DNA of 64,000 nt from Gnetum montanum (GCA_015680685.1 MNCI01036723.1:42918-106917); one strand, 5' to 3'; positions 32,599-44,586 are shown, counted from the first letter of the stretch. Notes: a model not told the origin generated them from the sequence alone. Numbers and translations: made by a program.

Positions 32599-33790
32599 TA
32601 GGCATAAAAAGGGTTAAATGTAATCCGTGCCAGTGCAACAAAACACACACATGTAGATACCACTGTGATGAGGTGTGAGTTCTACGTCACACAAGAGATA
32701 ATTTAAAAATACTTAGACAGTGAGGTGAAACGAATCATAGAAGGGATTGTAGAGATCGGGATGTTAGGTAACTGAACCTAGGCACACTAAATCCTTGAGT
32801 GTGGGGGACATGATTAATGTATCATTAGCCCTTCACTCCAAAATCAAGACCAAGTCCATGCCTTTGATTAGTGACATCGCATTGTTTCATCCAATGATGG
32901 ACAACCATAAGAGCACCATGACAGCAAGGCATACAATCACTTGGCATTTTGTCCAAGGGATAAGTGATTTTAAATTTCTTTATGGCACATTTATCTTGAT
33001 CTTTTATTTGATTTTTTTCTTTTCTTCTTTTCTTTTTCTAGCCACTTTGGCACTTGGTCCTTTCCAACAATGAATTGGAGAAGCCACCAACCTTCAGACA
33101 TGGATGCATATCTTTCTAGTGGGATACCAAAAATAGCATTGAGGTTATTTATTGAGTACCTTTATTATTCTCACTCCCATTTTTCATTAGATCTACAAGG
33201 ATTTAGTACATGCATGATAGAACATACAGATGTCACCAAAGAGAATCCACAAGTCCCCTTGATGTCACACCTTGGTCATTCCCTCTTAGTCCATTATTCT
33301 TCGCTCTGGGCATAACGAGTACAAAATTATTTTTAAGTTTTAATGATGATAAGAATATCATCGCACCTAGAGTAGAACCTCTTATTAATAGAATGGATGA
33401 GTAGATGTTGTGGGCTCATTGTCCAAATAATTAGTCAGCTGAGACTTGATAGCATAGAACAACACCTCAACCGACAAGTCACATGAGTATTTTATTCACC
33501 GATGAGATTACTCTTAAAAAGATAAAACAAAAAATTGGAAATGAAAAACTAGAAAACAAAAAATTTTAAAATCAAAGAAAAGGAAAAACATTTACTAATT
33601 CTACTTATCAGAATGGAGGATATCCCCCATAACTAAACTTTTGAGCATGGCTAGAATTAATAAATGAAAAATGTGGATCCATGCATGTGGGAAATATTAG
33701 AGTCTAGTCATATCCAAACCATTGGGTGCCTTTTGATGTGGTGGTTGGAATGTACCCAACTTTGGGTTCACACACTTGATTAAAGTTGGC
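32599..33790 (-). other. Element B region after gag, no pol visible
   Basis: On the minus strand this continues from gag towards the C insertion. I find no RT, RNase H or integrase motif. A pyrimidine-rich stretch lies near 33000-33045. Together with 12686-14114 it makes up all of B downstream of gag. Confidence 0.6.
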
Positions 33791-35765
33791 CTAGTGGGGG
33801 AAATTATAATATGTGGTCATGTGATAAGGAGTTAACTCACTATAGCACCCATGACCATAAGATTGTATGCAAGGATCACTATGTCTCCCTATGTGGTTAT
33901 ATTCATTGGGCCACATGGTCGTTGAAGTGTTGATTGGTGGCCCTAATAAGGTAATTGAAGGTGTTGAGCTTGAAGGAGAAGATGCATCACAACACTGGAC
34001 TTGTGCTGAGTTAGTGGATGTAGTGGTTTCAAAATTGTGGTGTCTCTTTCTATAGTCATGCCTAATAAAAGGATGCTTTTGATGTTGTGGAAGACCTCCA
34101 CTACTATTGATAGTAGTAGCATAAGTAACATTCATGGGTTGATGCTGTGGTGCAAAACCTTCTAGCACAACTGGTGGCGATGTAGAAGAAGATGAATGAT
34201 GAGAATATTGAGGGCAAAGAGAAGTGCAAGGAACATGAGGTGGGGATCTTGTTGGAGAGGACATGGGTTGATAGTACTCAGGAGAATGATAAAGATGGAT
34301 GTTGACATAGTTGGGAAAATAGGATGCTGAACATAATAAGTGATTGGGTTCGGATGGTATGAATGGTGTGACCAGTTTGATGGTGGCCTCCCCCATGACT
34401 AGAGTTTTTACCACTATGGTTGAACCTAGTATTTCTGTATGAAATCTGGATGTTACATTCCTTCCCAATGCTCATGTAAATGTGACAAGATTGGGCATTG
34501 ACCTTTGGGGTGATCGTATAGGCAAACATCACATTGATATATGTGATTTGCAGTTGAGCTCTTATCCTTATTTTCTTCAACCCTTCTTTCCTATTGTCGC
34601 ATGGTGTCCTATCCTATTTCTTAGTTTGGCATGGTTCCACCTCTAATAATGTTGGCATATTCTCTACATTTTTATGTACCCATTCCATCATCTTATTGAT
34701 CTTTGCCTCAATTTCATCTAGTGATTGTTGTATTAGCAAAGATGATTCCACCTCCTTGAGGTGAGTTGATTTCTCCTCTTCATGATCATGGACCTTTACT
34801 ATTGTGAGATTTTGGTCTTGTTGAGAGCTTTCAACATTCTCCCATTTAGGTATTTCTCCTTCTTCTTTTTCTATCCACTTGATAAGCTCTTGTAATTGGT
34901 GGGTTTGTAGCTCATACAGTTGACTTGGGGCATACATCCCTAGGGTCTTCCTTGTTTCATTATGAAGCCCATCCATGATGTGATACATTAGCCTTTCCTC
35001 GGAGAACCCATGGCCTAGGCAATTGTTTAACTAAATAATATCTTTCTAAGGCCATGTCCAAGGGTTCATGTTGCCCTTGTTTCCACTCTTGGATTTGACT
35101 CCTCAAGGCTGATACTCTTGCATAGGTTTGATATCTTTCAGTGAAGAGTTCTATCATTGTCGGCCAACTTTGAATTGATTTTGGCATTAAAGACCTGTAC
35201 CATACTTTTGCTTGGCCAACGAGTGTCATAGAAAAGAGCTTAAGTTTTTGCCACCCATTATCAATATTGTTTCATGCATAGGCATTGTATAAGGCTTGTA
35301 AATGATGTTGTAGATCTAAATCATAGCCTCCTGAAAACTTAGGAAAGTTGTTTAAATCAAGCCTAGGTAGAAGGCTTCCTTACAATGCCTACAAGGTATG
35401 TGAACAACCTCTTGTATATGCATTAGGTTCTTAGTGATTAGCAGAGGTTCATCGTCACTAGGTAGATTATGATTTTGTGAGATGGGACAATGTTGTCTTT
35501 GTTCATGTTGGCATTCCTAACTTTGCTTGTGGGTTCGATTTTTATTTCAACGTCAACCCCTTGAGAGATGGTCATCCATGTCACAACTTGATGTTGAAGG
35601 AGTAGAGGAAGAGAAAGAACTGGAAGACTCATCATGAATTTTGTAAGTCTCCCAATCATCCTTGGATAAACTTTTGTTAGCCATTGAGAAGGTCCTAGGC
35701 CTTATGGGCCCCCTTGTTCTATGGGATGTTCCAACCTCACTAAAGGTGTCTGGGTTGGATGACAA
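33791..35765 (-). pseudogene. gag: Element B gag
   Basis: On the minus strand the capsid part reads GQAKVWYRSLMPKSIQSW and ERYQTYARVSALRSQIQEW near 35100-35225. It aligns with the gag of A at 10720-10860. It continues MDGLHNETRKTLGMYA, then an acidic coiled-coil-like stretch (34614-34900). A well kept zinc knuckle CDVCLYDHPKGQC (C-x2-C-x3-H-x4-C) lies near 34505-34545. The last 225 residues (33791-34468) are an uninterrupted Pro-, Ser- and His-rich tail. Frame changes separate these segments. It is less eroded than the gag of A. Confidence 0.82.
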
Positions 35766-36031
35766 AAATCCTTAAGTATTGTTGGGGTGTCCATGAACAT
35801 ATGAAACTTCTACATAAGATTGAGTACTCCAAACTTTGTTTTCATCATAAATTTTTTTGGTTCTCCAATGAATCACCTCACTAGTTGTTGCATTATCATA
35901 GTCTTGTGAGAGACATTACTGTGAATTGTGTGTGACTTATTTGCAATTACTTTCTTTCTAAAAGATATATCATTAATGCTTCTTTATAGCAATCTTGGAT
36001 GATATAACTAATCTAGATAGTTAGCATCATA

Positions 36032-36047
36032 CCCAACAACGACACCA
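36032..36047 (-). promoter_or_regulatory. Primer binding site of element B, decayed tRNA-Asp type
   Basis: On the minus strand TGGTGTCGTTGTTGGG, one base from the LTR end. It matches the TGGCGCCGTTGCCGGGG type except for C-to-T changes. Confidence 0.82.
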
Positions 36048-36048
36048 A

Positions 36049-36913
36049 TGATGAGTGGCTATGTACCCCTACACTCAACCATACAAATATGAGTGTGTAT
36101 GCATGATTCAATTGAACTCCACAGATGGACTAGTTGTGGTATCTAGATAGTTACACATTGATCATAGTTTGTTGTCTTCCCACCTAGACTAGTATTTGCT
36201 TTGTCACATATGGTTTAGTCTAGAGTGAGGTGAATGATAAGATCCTAAACTAATGCTACTCCTAAAGACGATGGGGAACAATCTTAATTAAGCTAATGGA
36301 CAATGGAAAATGAAATCTATGCTATCCTAAGTGCGATGAGCATCCATCCTTAATCATCCATACGCATCTTGGACCTCGTCTACTAATTCTGGAATTACCA
36401 AGTGCACATTCCTTGAGCACTCCTAGATACGCTATTGGGTTACCAAGTAGTTACACTTAAATGTTCATGATTAAGTTGTACTCATTCTGCGGTAATCAAC
36501 AAGAAGTGTAAATGACAATAAAGGAAATAGGAATTAAAAAGATAATAGTAAATAATTAACAATTAAAGTAATTAAAAGCTAAGTGAATGCTACAATGATG
36601 GAGTAATCTCAATATTTATTGTTAATCATGTGTGTGTCCAAGTACATCACACTTGAATAAAGGTTCTATACAATTACAATCATCACACTGCAAGCATGCA
36701 CTGGGGAAAGAACTGAAATTAACTAAAAACTAACAAAAAGGCTCTACCCTAAGACTTACCAACTTCTCCCCTTTCCTGTGTGTTTGAATGTTATATTTAT
36801 AGGCCTACACAAGAATTACGATATCGTGTATCTGATATCATTATCCAAGTTGCGATATCGTGTACCCGATATTGAGGATCCGATATCAAGGTCTAGCATA
36901 CCAGGATTCATCA
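36049..36913 (-). repeat. 5' LTR of element B (865 bp)
   Basis: On the plus strand it runs from TGATGAGTGGC to GGATTCATCA. A TATA box (TATAAATATA, minus) is at 36792-36801. It pairs with the LTR at 11841-12685. Confidence 0.9.
36820..36873. promoter_or_regulatory. Two U3 inverted repeats with 8-base spacers in the B 5' LTR
   Basis: GATATC (36820-36825) and GATATC (36834-36839) flank GTGTATCT. GATATC (36854-36859) and GATATT (36868-36873) flank GTGTACCC. Both lie upstream of the TATA box on the minus strand. Confidence 0.75.
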
Positions 36914-36918
36914 ACCTC
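36914..36918. repeat. Right target-site duplication of element B
   Basis: ACCTC, identical to 11836-11840. Element A resumes after it. Confidence 0.9.
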
Positions 36919-37680
36919 TTATCCTTATCCTAACCCTATCTCTACACATGCTCCTCCTCTAGTTGTACAACTACCACCTAATTCATCTATGCAGGGTGAA
37001 TTACCAACCCAACCACAGTAATGCAATGTTACAAGGGCCATTAATCTTTAACCAAGTTATCAACCAAGTGGGTCAGAAACTCAATAAAAAAAGACCTTTA
37101 TTCCAACCCTACAATCCACCTAAGCCCTCAAGTACACCTGTGGTTGGTCACCCTAGTCTTCCATCTACATCTATACCAAATATCTTTGGGCCCCCTTTAA
37201 CCCAAACACCCCCTAGGATCCATACTGTAATGCTAACTCACACTATATCTAATTGGATCCATCCTAGAAACCTTCCTAGGAAATTAGCTAATCTTGGAAG
37301 TCCTCTAATCTATTTGCAGAATGCTGGAAATGAACTATGCAAGGCTCTTCTTGACTCAATTTCTAAAGTCAATTTAATTTCTTATGAAATGTACATTGCC
37401 TAGAACCTACCTCCTCTCAAGAAGGGCAACATCATATTAGAATTGATCGACTAGTCCATCAATGCTCCATTGGAACCAGTAGAAGACATCGTGACCATTA
37501 TCCATGGGTGGTCTTATCTAGCTCATTTTCTAGTGATCAAAGTGAAGAACTACAAAGGGGACTTCCAAATCATGATAGAAAGGGCAAGGCTTAGCACCGT
37601 TGATGCAAAAATGGGCATAAGAGATCTTTCCTTGGAAATATCAAAGGAAAATGCATTCGAGAAGATCAAGAAGAAGTGAG
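36919..37680 (+). pseudogene. Element A gag tail and protease
   Basis: The Pro-rich gag tail resumes after the B insertion. Protease follows: ELCKALLDSISKVNLISYEMY near 37330-37400, where the usual D-x-G-A is D-S-I-S. The second part reads EPVEDIVTIIHGWSYLAHFLVI and then QIMIERARLSTVDAKMGIRD, which lines up with the Athila-type ILGRPWLATVDA segment but has lost the LGRP core. Stops separate the pieces. The enzyme is inactive. Confidence 0.75.
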
Positions 37681-39110
37681 TTCTATGCAACACATACAGT
37701 GATATAGGGTGTAACTGTGTGCAAAAGCTTTGGGCTGTGAAGCAAGCATCTATCTTTGCATACAAGTAGTGTCCACCAGAAGTAGAAATTCAAAGGTGTC
37801 TATATGTAGCAACCACTAAACTAGAGGGTCTTGGTGGCTAATAGCTGATTCCAAAAGCAGTAGACTATGCATGGAACTGACTAAGAGCCTGACATGTGCA
37901 TATGTCGTAGGCATGGATGAACTAGAGCAAGTTTAGAACTAACTCTTCAATGATGTAAATGATGATACTTATTGGGAAGAGTTGGAAATTCTTGAAAATT
38001 TTAAAAAAGAGCCCCTTAAACTAAAGACGTTACTAGCCAGAATGGAATGTGTGTTATTAAAGAATGGAAAGCTGATCATAATCATGAAAATCTTGCTCCA
38101 AAACAAAAAAAGATGTTATTGAAGGTGGTTGAGAAATGGTCAGCAGGTTTTGCTTGGTCATATCCTAAACTCACAGGGATTGATCCTAGGATATGTCAGC
38201 ATTGCATCTACACAGATCTGGCCATGAAGCCAAAGCAACAACCACAAAGGTGATTGAACCCCAAATTAAAGCAAATCATCAAAGAGGAAATTGAACAACT
38301 CCTCAAGGTGGGATTCACCTATCCTATTACAAATAGTAAGTGGATCAGCCCACTCGTACTTGTGCCAGAGAAAGGTGGTAAGTGGTGAGTTTTTATTGAT
38401 TTTTGGTTGTTGAATATGGCAACATTAAAAGATCATTTTTCATTGTCATTTGTTGATCAAGTGTTAGATACAATATCAGGGAATTACTACTATAGGTTTC
38501 TCGATGGTTATAGTGGCTATAACCAAATTTAAATTTCACCAGAGGACCAAGCAAAGACAACATTCATGAGTTCCTAGGGGACTTTTGCATATCGCAAGAT
38601 GCCATTTGGTCTATGCAATGCCCCCACCATAGTCCAACACCTGGTTCTAAACATTTTTCAACAAAAAATTGGTAGTTATGTGGAAGTCTTTATGGATGAC
38701 TTCTCTACTTACGGAGCTACATTTGAGTAAGCCCTGGACTACCTTGAGCAAGTGCTAAAATGATGCGTTGAAACCAACTTGGGGCTCAATTGGCAAAAGA
38801 GTCATCTAATGGTCTAGGTGGGTATTGTATTGGGGCAAAAGATATCAAAAGTAGGAATTAAGGTGGACCCTAAGAAAATAAAGATCATCCAAGGAATGAC
38901 CCACCAGCCAAAAACTGTTAAAGATGTTCAGGCATTCCTTGGACATACTTGCTACTACCGGTGATTCATAGAGAATTTCTCTAAGATCACAAAACCATTG
39001 GTAAAGCTAATAGAGAAAGATGCTCCATTTGTTTAGACCATAGAATGTGAGAAAACATTCCAATAGCTGAAGGAGAAACTTGTAGAAACTCCAATTCTAC
39101 ATGCGTCAAA
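37681..39110 (+). pseudogene. Element A linker and reverse transcriptase
   Basis: The linker to 38046 is heavily broken. From 38047 one frame holds FAWSYPKLTGIDPRICQH, then SPLVLVPEKGGKW, VFIDF, FLDGYSGYNQI, MPFGLCNAPTIVQ and the catalytic box EVFMDDFSTYG near 38692-38715. It continues GLNWQKSHLMV and VKDVQAFLGHTCYYR. The box with F instead of Y before MDD is typical of Athila-like RT. Every stop in this frame is one transition away from Gln, Arg or Trp. Confidence 0.92.
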
Positions 39111-39488
39111 TTAGTCTAGACTATTTTATATGATGATGGACGCATCAAATTATGCTTTGGGAGCTGTGCTTACGTAGATGGATGACAAGAAATGTCCATA
39201 TTACATTCACTGCACTAGAAAAAGCATTGTGGGTGCACAATTGAACTACACCACTACAAAAATAGAACTGATGGTAGTGGTATTTGCTCTAGAGAAGTTC
39301 AGGTACTATGTGCTTAGGTACAAATTGTTTTTGCACATTGACCACACTACCATTCGCTTCCTGATGAACAAGCCAATGGTAAGCCCTTATGTCATACAAT
39401 GGCTGGTGATCTTGCAAGAATTCAATTTTGCAATGGTAGATTGAAAAGACACTGAGAATGTGATCATTGATCACTTGTCTCAGTTGTG
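39111..39488 (+). pseudogene. Element A RNase H
   Basis: In the same frame as RT: FYMMMDASNYALGAVL with the first catalytic Asp, YYIHCTRKS, NYTTTKIELMVVVFALEKFRYY with the catalytic Glu, LHIDHTTIRFLMNK with the next Asp, and a final VIIDHLSQL in place of VADALSRL. The domain order matches Athila. Confidence 0.9.
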
Positions 39489-39559
39489 ATGGGACAACAA
39501 AGAGGAAAAAAGGTCACTCTTTGATATATTTCTTGATGAACTCCTCTTTGTGGGGGCTA

Positions 39560-40860
39560 TAACTAAATAAATGCCCAGAGAACCTAATTGGTATGATGCA
39601 TTATCACCTATCTTCTTACTCAGGAGATGCCACAAGGGTTGGACCATTGAAAGAAACAACAGTTTCTTCACCAAGTAAAGAAATTCATGGAGATCAATGG
39701 ACACCTCTACAAGGTGTGTGTCAATGGCCTAGTTTGATGGTGTGTCCCTGATGTTGATCAATTGCATGTTCTCCAAGATGCTCATGAGGGGACTTGTGGA
39801 GGACATTGTGCTAGGAGATGTATGACCATTAAAATCTTGATGGCAGGGTACTATTAGCCAATAATCTTCAGGGATGCTCACCACTATGTTCACTCTTGTG
39901 AATGATGCCAAAGAGATGGGGGAATGATCGCTCGAATGGAGAAACCTTAACAATGGATTCAACCATTAGAACCCTTTGACATCTAGGGCATTAACTTCAT
40001 GGGTTCCATCATGCCCATGTTAAATGGAAAGGTGTACATCATAGTCATTGTTGACTATTGTACAAAATGGGTAGAAGCAGTAGCCATCATCGATTGTACC
40101 TCTTCTACTATTGCTTGTTTTGTACAACAAAATGTTGTAAATAGGTTTGGTGTCCCACGTGCATTAATTTCTAATAATGGAACTCACTTTACAAGCACTA
40201 ATTTTTGGAAGCTCATGCAACGCTTGGGGGTTGAACATAAACACACAACACCTTACCATCCCCAAGCCAATGGTCAAGCTAAAGTCACCAATAGGAAAAT
40301 CACAAGAATTCTAACAAGAACTATTAGCAAATATAGGAAATACTGGAGCATAAAACTCAATGATTTCTTGTGGGCCTACTACTCAACATGGAAACTTCCT
40401 ATAGGCTACTCTCCCTATGAGCTCATGTCCAAAAAATTACCAACACTTCCTATTCAATCCAAGCTTCATACACTTTCAACAACCTGTGACGTAGATCTTG
40501 ACTTGAGTCTAGTCCAAAAAGAAAGATTAATGAATCTTAACCTGCTAGACGAAGACCGAGTAGTAACCCTATCATCTAATGAGTTGCACAAGGCCTACAA
40601 CAAAAAGTGCCATAACCTCAAAATCAGGAAAGTCAAATTTCAACTAAGAGATAAGGTTCTCTACTGGAACCCTAAACACATGCCTCAACGAACTAAGTTC
40701 CAAATGTTGTGGGAAGGACCTTACATCATTTACAAAACTTTTCTTTCTAGGGCCATGATGATCTACAAACCTGAGAGCTCGAATAAGAAATAGATGGTCA
40801 GCATCTAACAAATTAAACCTTTCCATGAGTATAAGCTAGCTAACACAACAAAAGCCTCAT
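39560..40860 (+). pseudogene. Element A integrase, first copy
   Basis: The zinc-binding part is near 39780-39910 (HEGTCGGHCARR, frameshifted). The core is open from 39999 to 40793. The three catalytic acids are all changed: GINFMGS has Asn for Asp, SNNGTHF has Asn for Asp, and NGQAKVTNR has Lys for Glu. Each equals a single G-to-A change. The C-terminal part reads WEGPYIIYKTF. A recognisable tail continues to about 40860. Confidence 0.9.
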
Positions 40861-40924
40861 TGTATGGACAACCACGCTTAATATTTCAAATCTCCTCCTT
40901 TAAACTTAGATGTGCTTGGCTAAA

Positions 40925-42490
40925 AAGTGTTCATGCACACAGATCATAGTGCCATCTGATTTTTGATGAATAAACCAACAGTGAGCCCCTGTGTCATATA
41001 GTGGCTTGTGATTTTGTAGGAGTTCGATCTCATGATGGTAGATCATAAAGGTATGGAGAATGTGGTTGTGGATCACTTATCGTGACTAAGATGGGATGAC
41101 AAGGAGAAAGATAGCCTTTATTTAATCAAGTACCTAACGAATCTCTCCTTGTAAGTGCTATTAATGCACAAATGCCTGATGAACCAAAATGGTATGACAC
41201 CGTCCTCACTTATCTGCTCAAGAAGAACTATTGCAAGGGTTGGACACTAGAAAGAAATAATAGTTTCTTCACTAGGTCAAGAATTTCATGGAGATTAATG
41301 GAAACCTTTACAAGGTTTGCCTCGATGGCCTAGTATGTTGGTGTGTCCCTGATACAGATCAATTGTGCATTCTCCAAGATGCTCATGAAGGTCCTTGTGG
41401 GGGCCATTATGCTGGGAGATGCATTGCGATAAAAATCTTGATGGTAGGGTATTATTGGCCAACAATCTTTAGGGATGCACACCAATTTGTCTATACTTAT
41501 AATCGTTGCTAGAGGGATGGTAGAATGATAGCTTGAATGGAGGGACCACAACAATGGATACAACCTCTCAAGCCATTGGATATTTGGGGCACTAACTTTA
41601 TGAGACCTATTTCACCTTTATCAAATGGAAAGGCATATATAATAGTCATAGTTGACTATTGTACCAAGTGGGTAGAAGCAGCAACCGTCATTGGCTATAC
41701 ATCCATCACTGCTGCTTAGTTTGTACAATAGAACATCCAAAATAGGTTTGGTGTACCTTGTGCATTAATTTCTAATAATGGAACTTATTTTACAGGTGCC
41801 ACTTTTTGGAAACTGATGCAGTGCTTAGGGCTTGAACATAAACTCACAACACCATATCACCCCTAAGCTAATGGTTAAGCTAACGTCACTAATTAGGAGA
41901 TTACAAAAATCCTAATGCATACCATTAGCAAAAACTAAAAGGACTGGAGCACTAAATTAAATGATGCCCTTTGGGCTTATCACTACACATGGAAGCTTCC
42001 CATAGGTTATTCTCCCTATGAGCTTATGTACGAGAAACTACCAACATTTCCCATCCAACCTGAGCTCTGTACACTCTCTACAGCCTGTGACCTTGACCTA
42101 AATCTAAGTCTAGCATAGAAAGAATGATTGATGAACCTTAACTTTCTAGATGAAAATCAATTAATGGACTTGTCTTCCAATGAAACACATAAGGCATTCA
42201 ACAAAAAACTCCATGATCTCAAAATAAGAAAAGTTAAGTTTCAACCAGGAGACAAGGTTCTCTATTGGAATCCTGCACACGTACCCCAATGAACCAAATT
42301 TCAAACATTGTGGGAAGGACCTTACATCATAGATAAGACTTTTCCATCTAGGACCATGATCATCTACAAACCTAATAGCCCAAATAAGAAACAATTAGTC
42401 AACATTCAACAAATAAAACCTTTCCATGAGCCCAAGCCAACCAATGCACCAAACACGTCATCAGATGGACACCCACACTCAATCTTTTAG
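40925..42490 (+). pseudogene. Element A duplicated RNase H end and integrase, second copy
   Basis: The sequence from about 40931 repeats that from about 39333 at an offset of roughly 1.6 kb. It begins in RNase H (FLMNKPTVSP against FLMNKPMVSP) and runs through a second zinc-binding part (HEGPCGGHYAGR near 41385) and core (TNFMRPI, SNNGTYF) to WEGPYIIDKTF and VNIQQIKPFHEP. The first two catalytic Asp are Asn, as in copy one, and the Glu is Asn. It carries its own set of stops, so the copies diverged after duplication. Confidence 0.88.
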
Positions 42491-44517
42491 ATCTCTCCCT
42501 TCCAAATTAGTCATGGAGGAGATGGCCACCCATACTAACACCTTATGTGGCTCCTCAGTTTTTGACTTTTTTATTTTCCACATTTTTGGTTTTGCAACTT
42601 TTTTTTTTCATCTTCTTTGTTTTACATATTTGTATTTTTAAGGTTATTGATCTTTTCTTAGTTTTTTTTTTACACCCTCATTAATATATTCAATATTTAT
42701 TATCTACTCTTTTACTTTCTTTTATGGTTATGGTTGCTTGTGTTTGATGTGTTTCTCTACTTTTTTTGCTAATAAGGTGGTAGGTACAATGGTAATGCAC
42801 TAATCGATGGTGGTATGCTTCATTTGTAAGTTGATTGTTGATGTCTAGTTTCTGACTTTGAATGTTGTTACTGATGACTAAGACATGGTTTCTTTTCATG
42901 TAACAGGTAGTGAGTCTGCATCATCCACCCATCCACATACTCTATGATTTTTCTAATTTTAGAAGTGTGCAGTCTCTTCTTCATTAATGCAACTTTAATA
43001 AATTGGTGACTTGTGTAGTTTCCGGAATTGGAAAGGAATCAAAGGTTTGGATAGGGTGTGGCTTCAAAGGGATGTATTCTTCATGTTTTTCTATTTTCTT
43101 GTGTGTAGGAGTGTTCTCATAAGCTTCTCACCATTCCACATCATTATATAATAGGAAGTCAAATAAGTCCTTGCATGGTGTGGTCCTCATCATCCAAAAA
43201 AAAGAGAGAAGATGAGGATTTAAAGCACACCCCTTGGACAAAATAAATGCGAAAAATGCATGGGTCTTTGCATGGTATGGTTCCCATTCAAAAAAAAACA
43301 TGGGAATTCAAAGCACACCTTAGACCAAATAAAAGGCCTACAAGCACTAGTTATGAGACTTGTCTTGTCTCCTCTAACTAAGGCCTTTTCTCACTTCCTA
43401 CCTTCACTTAAATTTGGAATGGTGGTTGTTTTGTGGGAGCATTCTTGTGTCTCAAGGGATGGACTAGCCTTAGAATGTCGATGCGAAGTCACTAAAAGTG
43501 GTTGGTTTTGATCTAGACTAAGGATGGATCCTACCAAATCATTTAATTACAAGCTCCACAAAGGACTACATGTGACCATAATTAGGAACTCCATTTCGCT
43601 CTCTCTATCATCCATCTATGATTTTCATGCCTCACCTCACTACTGGTTTCATGTTTTGCTTCAATGTTCTGGTTTGATGTGTTGGGTTTCTTGGTTAGTT
43701 ACTTTTGGGTTTTTGTACTTAACTTTTCGTAACCATTAATCATCCATGGTGCCCACAAACTCCTTGGTTTGAAGTTATGCAAGGGCATAAAAGGCCTTTG
43801 CATGCTTTGGGAAGGACCCACTTGCATATCTTTTGGTTTGGTTAAATTAAGTTCTTTACCCTTAGACATTGTTACAATCAAATTCTTTTTATTTACCACA
43901 TCCAAGTCATCCAATTTTACACACCTTCACAACTATTTGTAATAAACTTCTTCTTATTTTTGGGAATACCCTCTTTCTAGTATTCCTTGTGTTAAGCTTT
44001 TTCTGAATTGTATGGATCACTTCTCTTACTTAACCCATTCGTCAATCTTTCCACTAATAATATCAAGCAACCAATCTATCACAATCACAATGTGGTTAAA
44101 TAAAATCACCAATGAGACAAGGTATTTAGCCATTACCTGTTGCACTATATATACTAATCCTTGGTTCTATTGTAATTGTAGTGGGAAGCGTGGACTGGAA
44201 GGAGGACTATCTTCACCAAGGAGGATGCAACCATATCACTTGTGGGAGATTGTTCATAATAGCTGGATCTCTTCTACCTATTCCTCATTCTTTTGTTGCC
44301 AAGAGGGGTTGGATGTCCTTTGGATCTGTTAGTGTTCTTTCCTATTGTTATGAACACCAAATTTTGTACAAAATTGTAATATTATATGCTTGGGCACTTC
44401 TGTATTTGTTTGTTTTCTTTGTGTCACTCTACATGTCAGTCAAATAAGTCCACACCCCCTAATATATTTTGTAAAATACTTATTCCTCTTCTTTTATACT
44501 CGAGGATGAGTTTTCAT
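42491..44517 (+). other. 3' untranslated region of element A
   Basis: T-rich and AT-rich DNA with no recognisable domain. Oligo-T runs lie near 42600 and 42665. A small tandem hairpin repeat at 43165-43345 is listed separately. Confidence 0.6.
43165..43345. repeat. Two tandem units, each with a different perfect stem-loop
   Basis: Unit one has TCCTCATC (43184-43191) and GATGAGGA (43211-43218). Unit two has TTCCCAT (43281-43287) and ATGGGAA (43300-43306). Flanks are shared: TTTGCATGGT-like on the left, AAAGCACACC on the right, with an oligo-A loop. The arms differ yet pair in both. Confidence 0.78.
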
Positions 44518-44532
44518 TTAGTCGTGGGGGTA
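44518..44532 (+). promoter_or_regulatory. Polypurine tract of element A
   Basis: GTCGTGGGGGTA directly precedes TGATAAATCATG. The same tract is found at the other end of B at 12686-12696. Confidence 0.72.
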
Positions 44533-44586
44533 TGATAAATCATGTTTTTCAATGTTCCAATATCGGGATGGTCGTGATATTGGGTA
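44533..44586 (+). repeat. 3' LTR of element A, first piece
   Basis: It starts TGATAAATCATG and is cut by element D after GGGTA. It contains AATATC and GATATT as an inverted repeat over an 11-base spacer near 44562-44581. The rest is at 62542-63357. Confidence 0.85.
44582..44586. repeat. Left target-site duplication of element D
   Basis: GGGTA, identical to 62537-62541. Confidence 0.92.

Larger units (their letters stand above)
11841..36913 (-). mobile_element. Element B: minus-strand, gag-only relative of A, hosting element C
   Basis: Reverse-oriented LTRs lie at 11841-12685 (3' LTR) and 36049-36913 (5' LTR), flanked by a perfect ACCTC duplication. Without the nested element C it is about 6.6 kb long. 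A PBS, leader and gag are present at the right end, but I find no RT, RNase H or integrase in the remaining 32594-33790 plus 12686-14114. It is therefore probably a non-autonomous derivative using proteins of A-like relatives. Confidence 0.88.
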
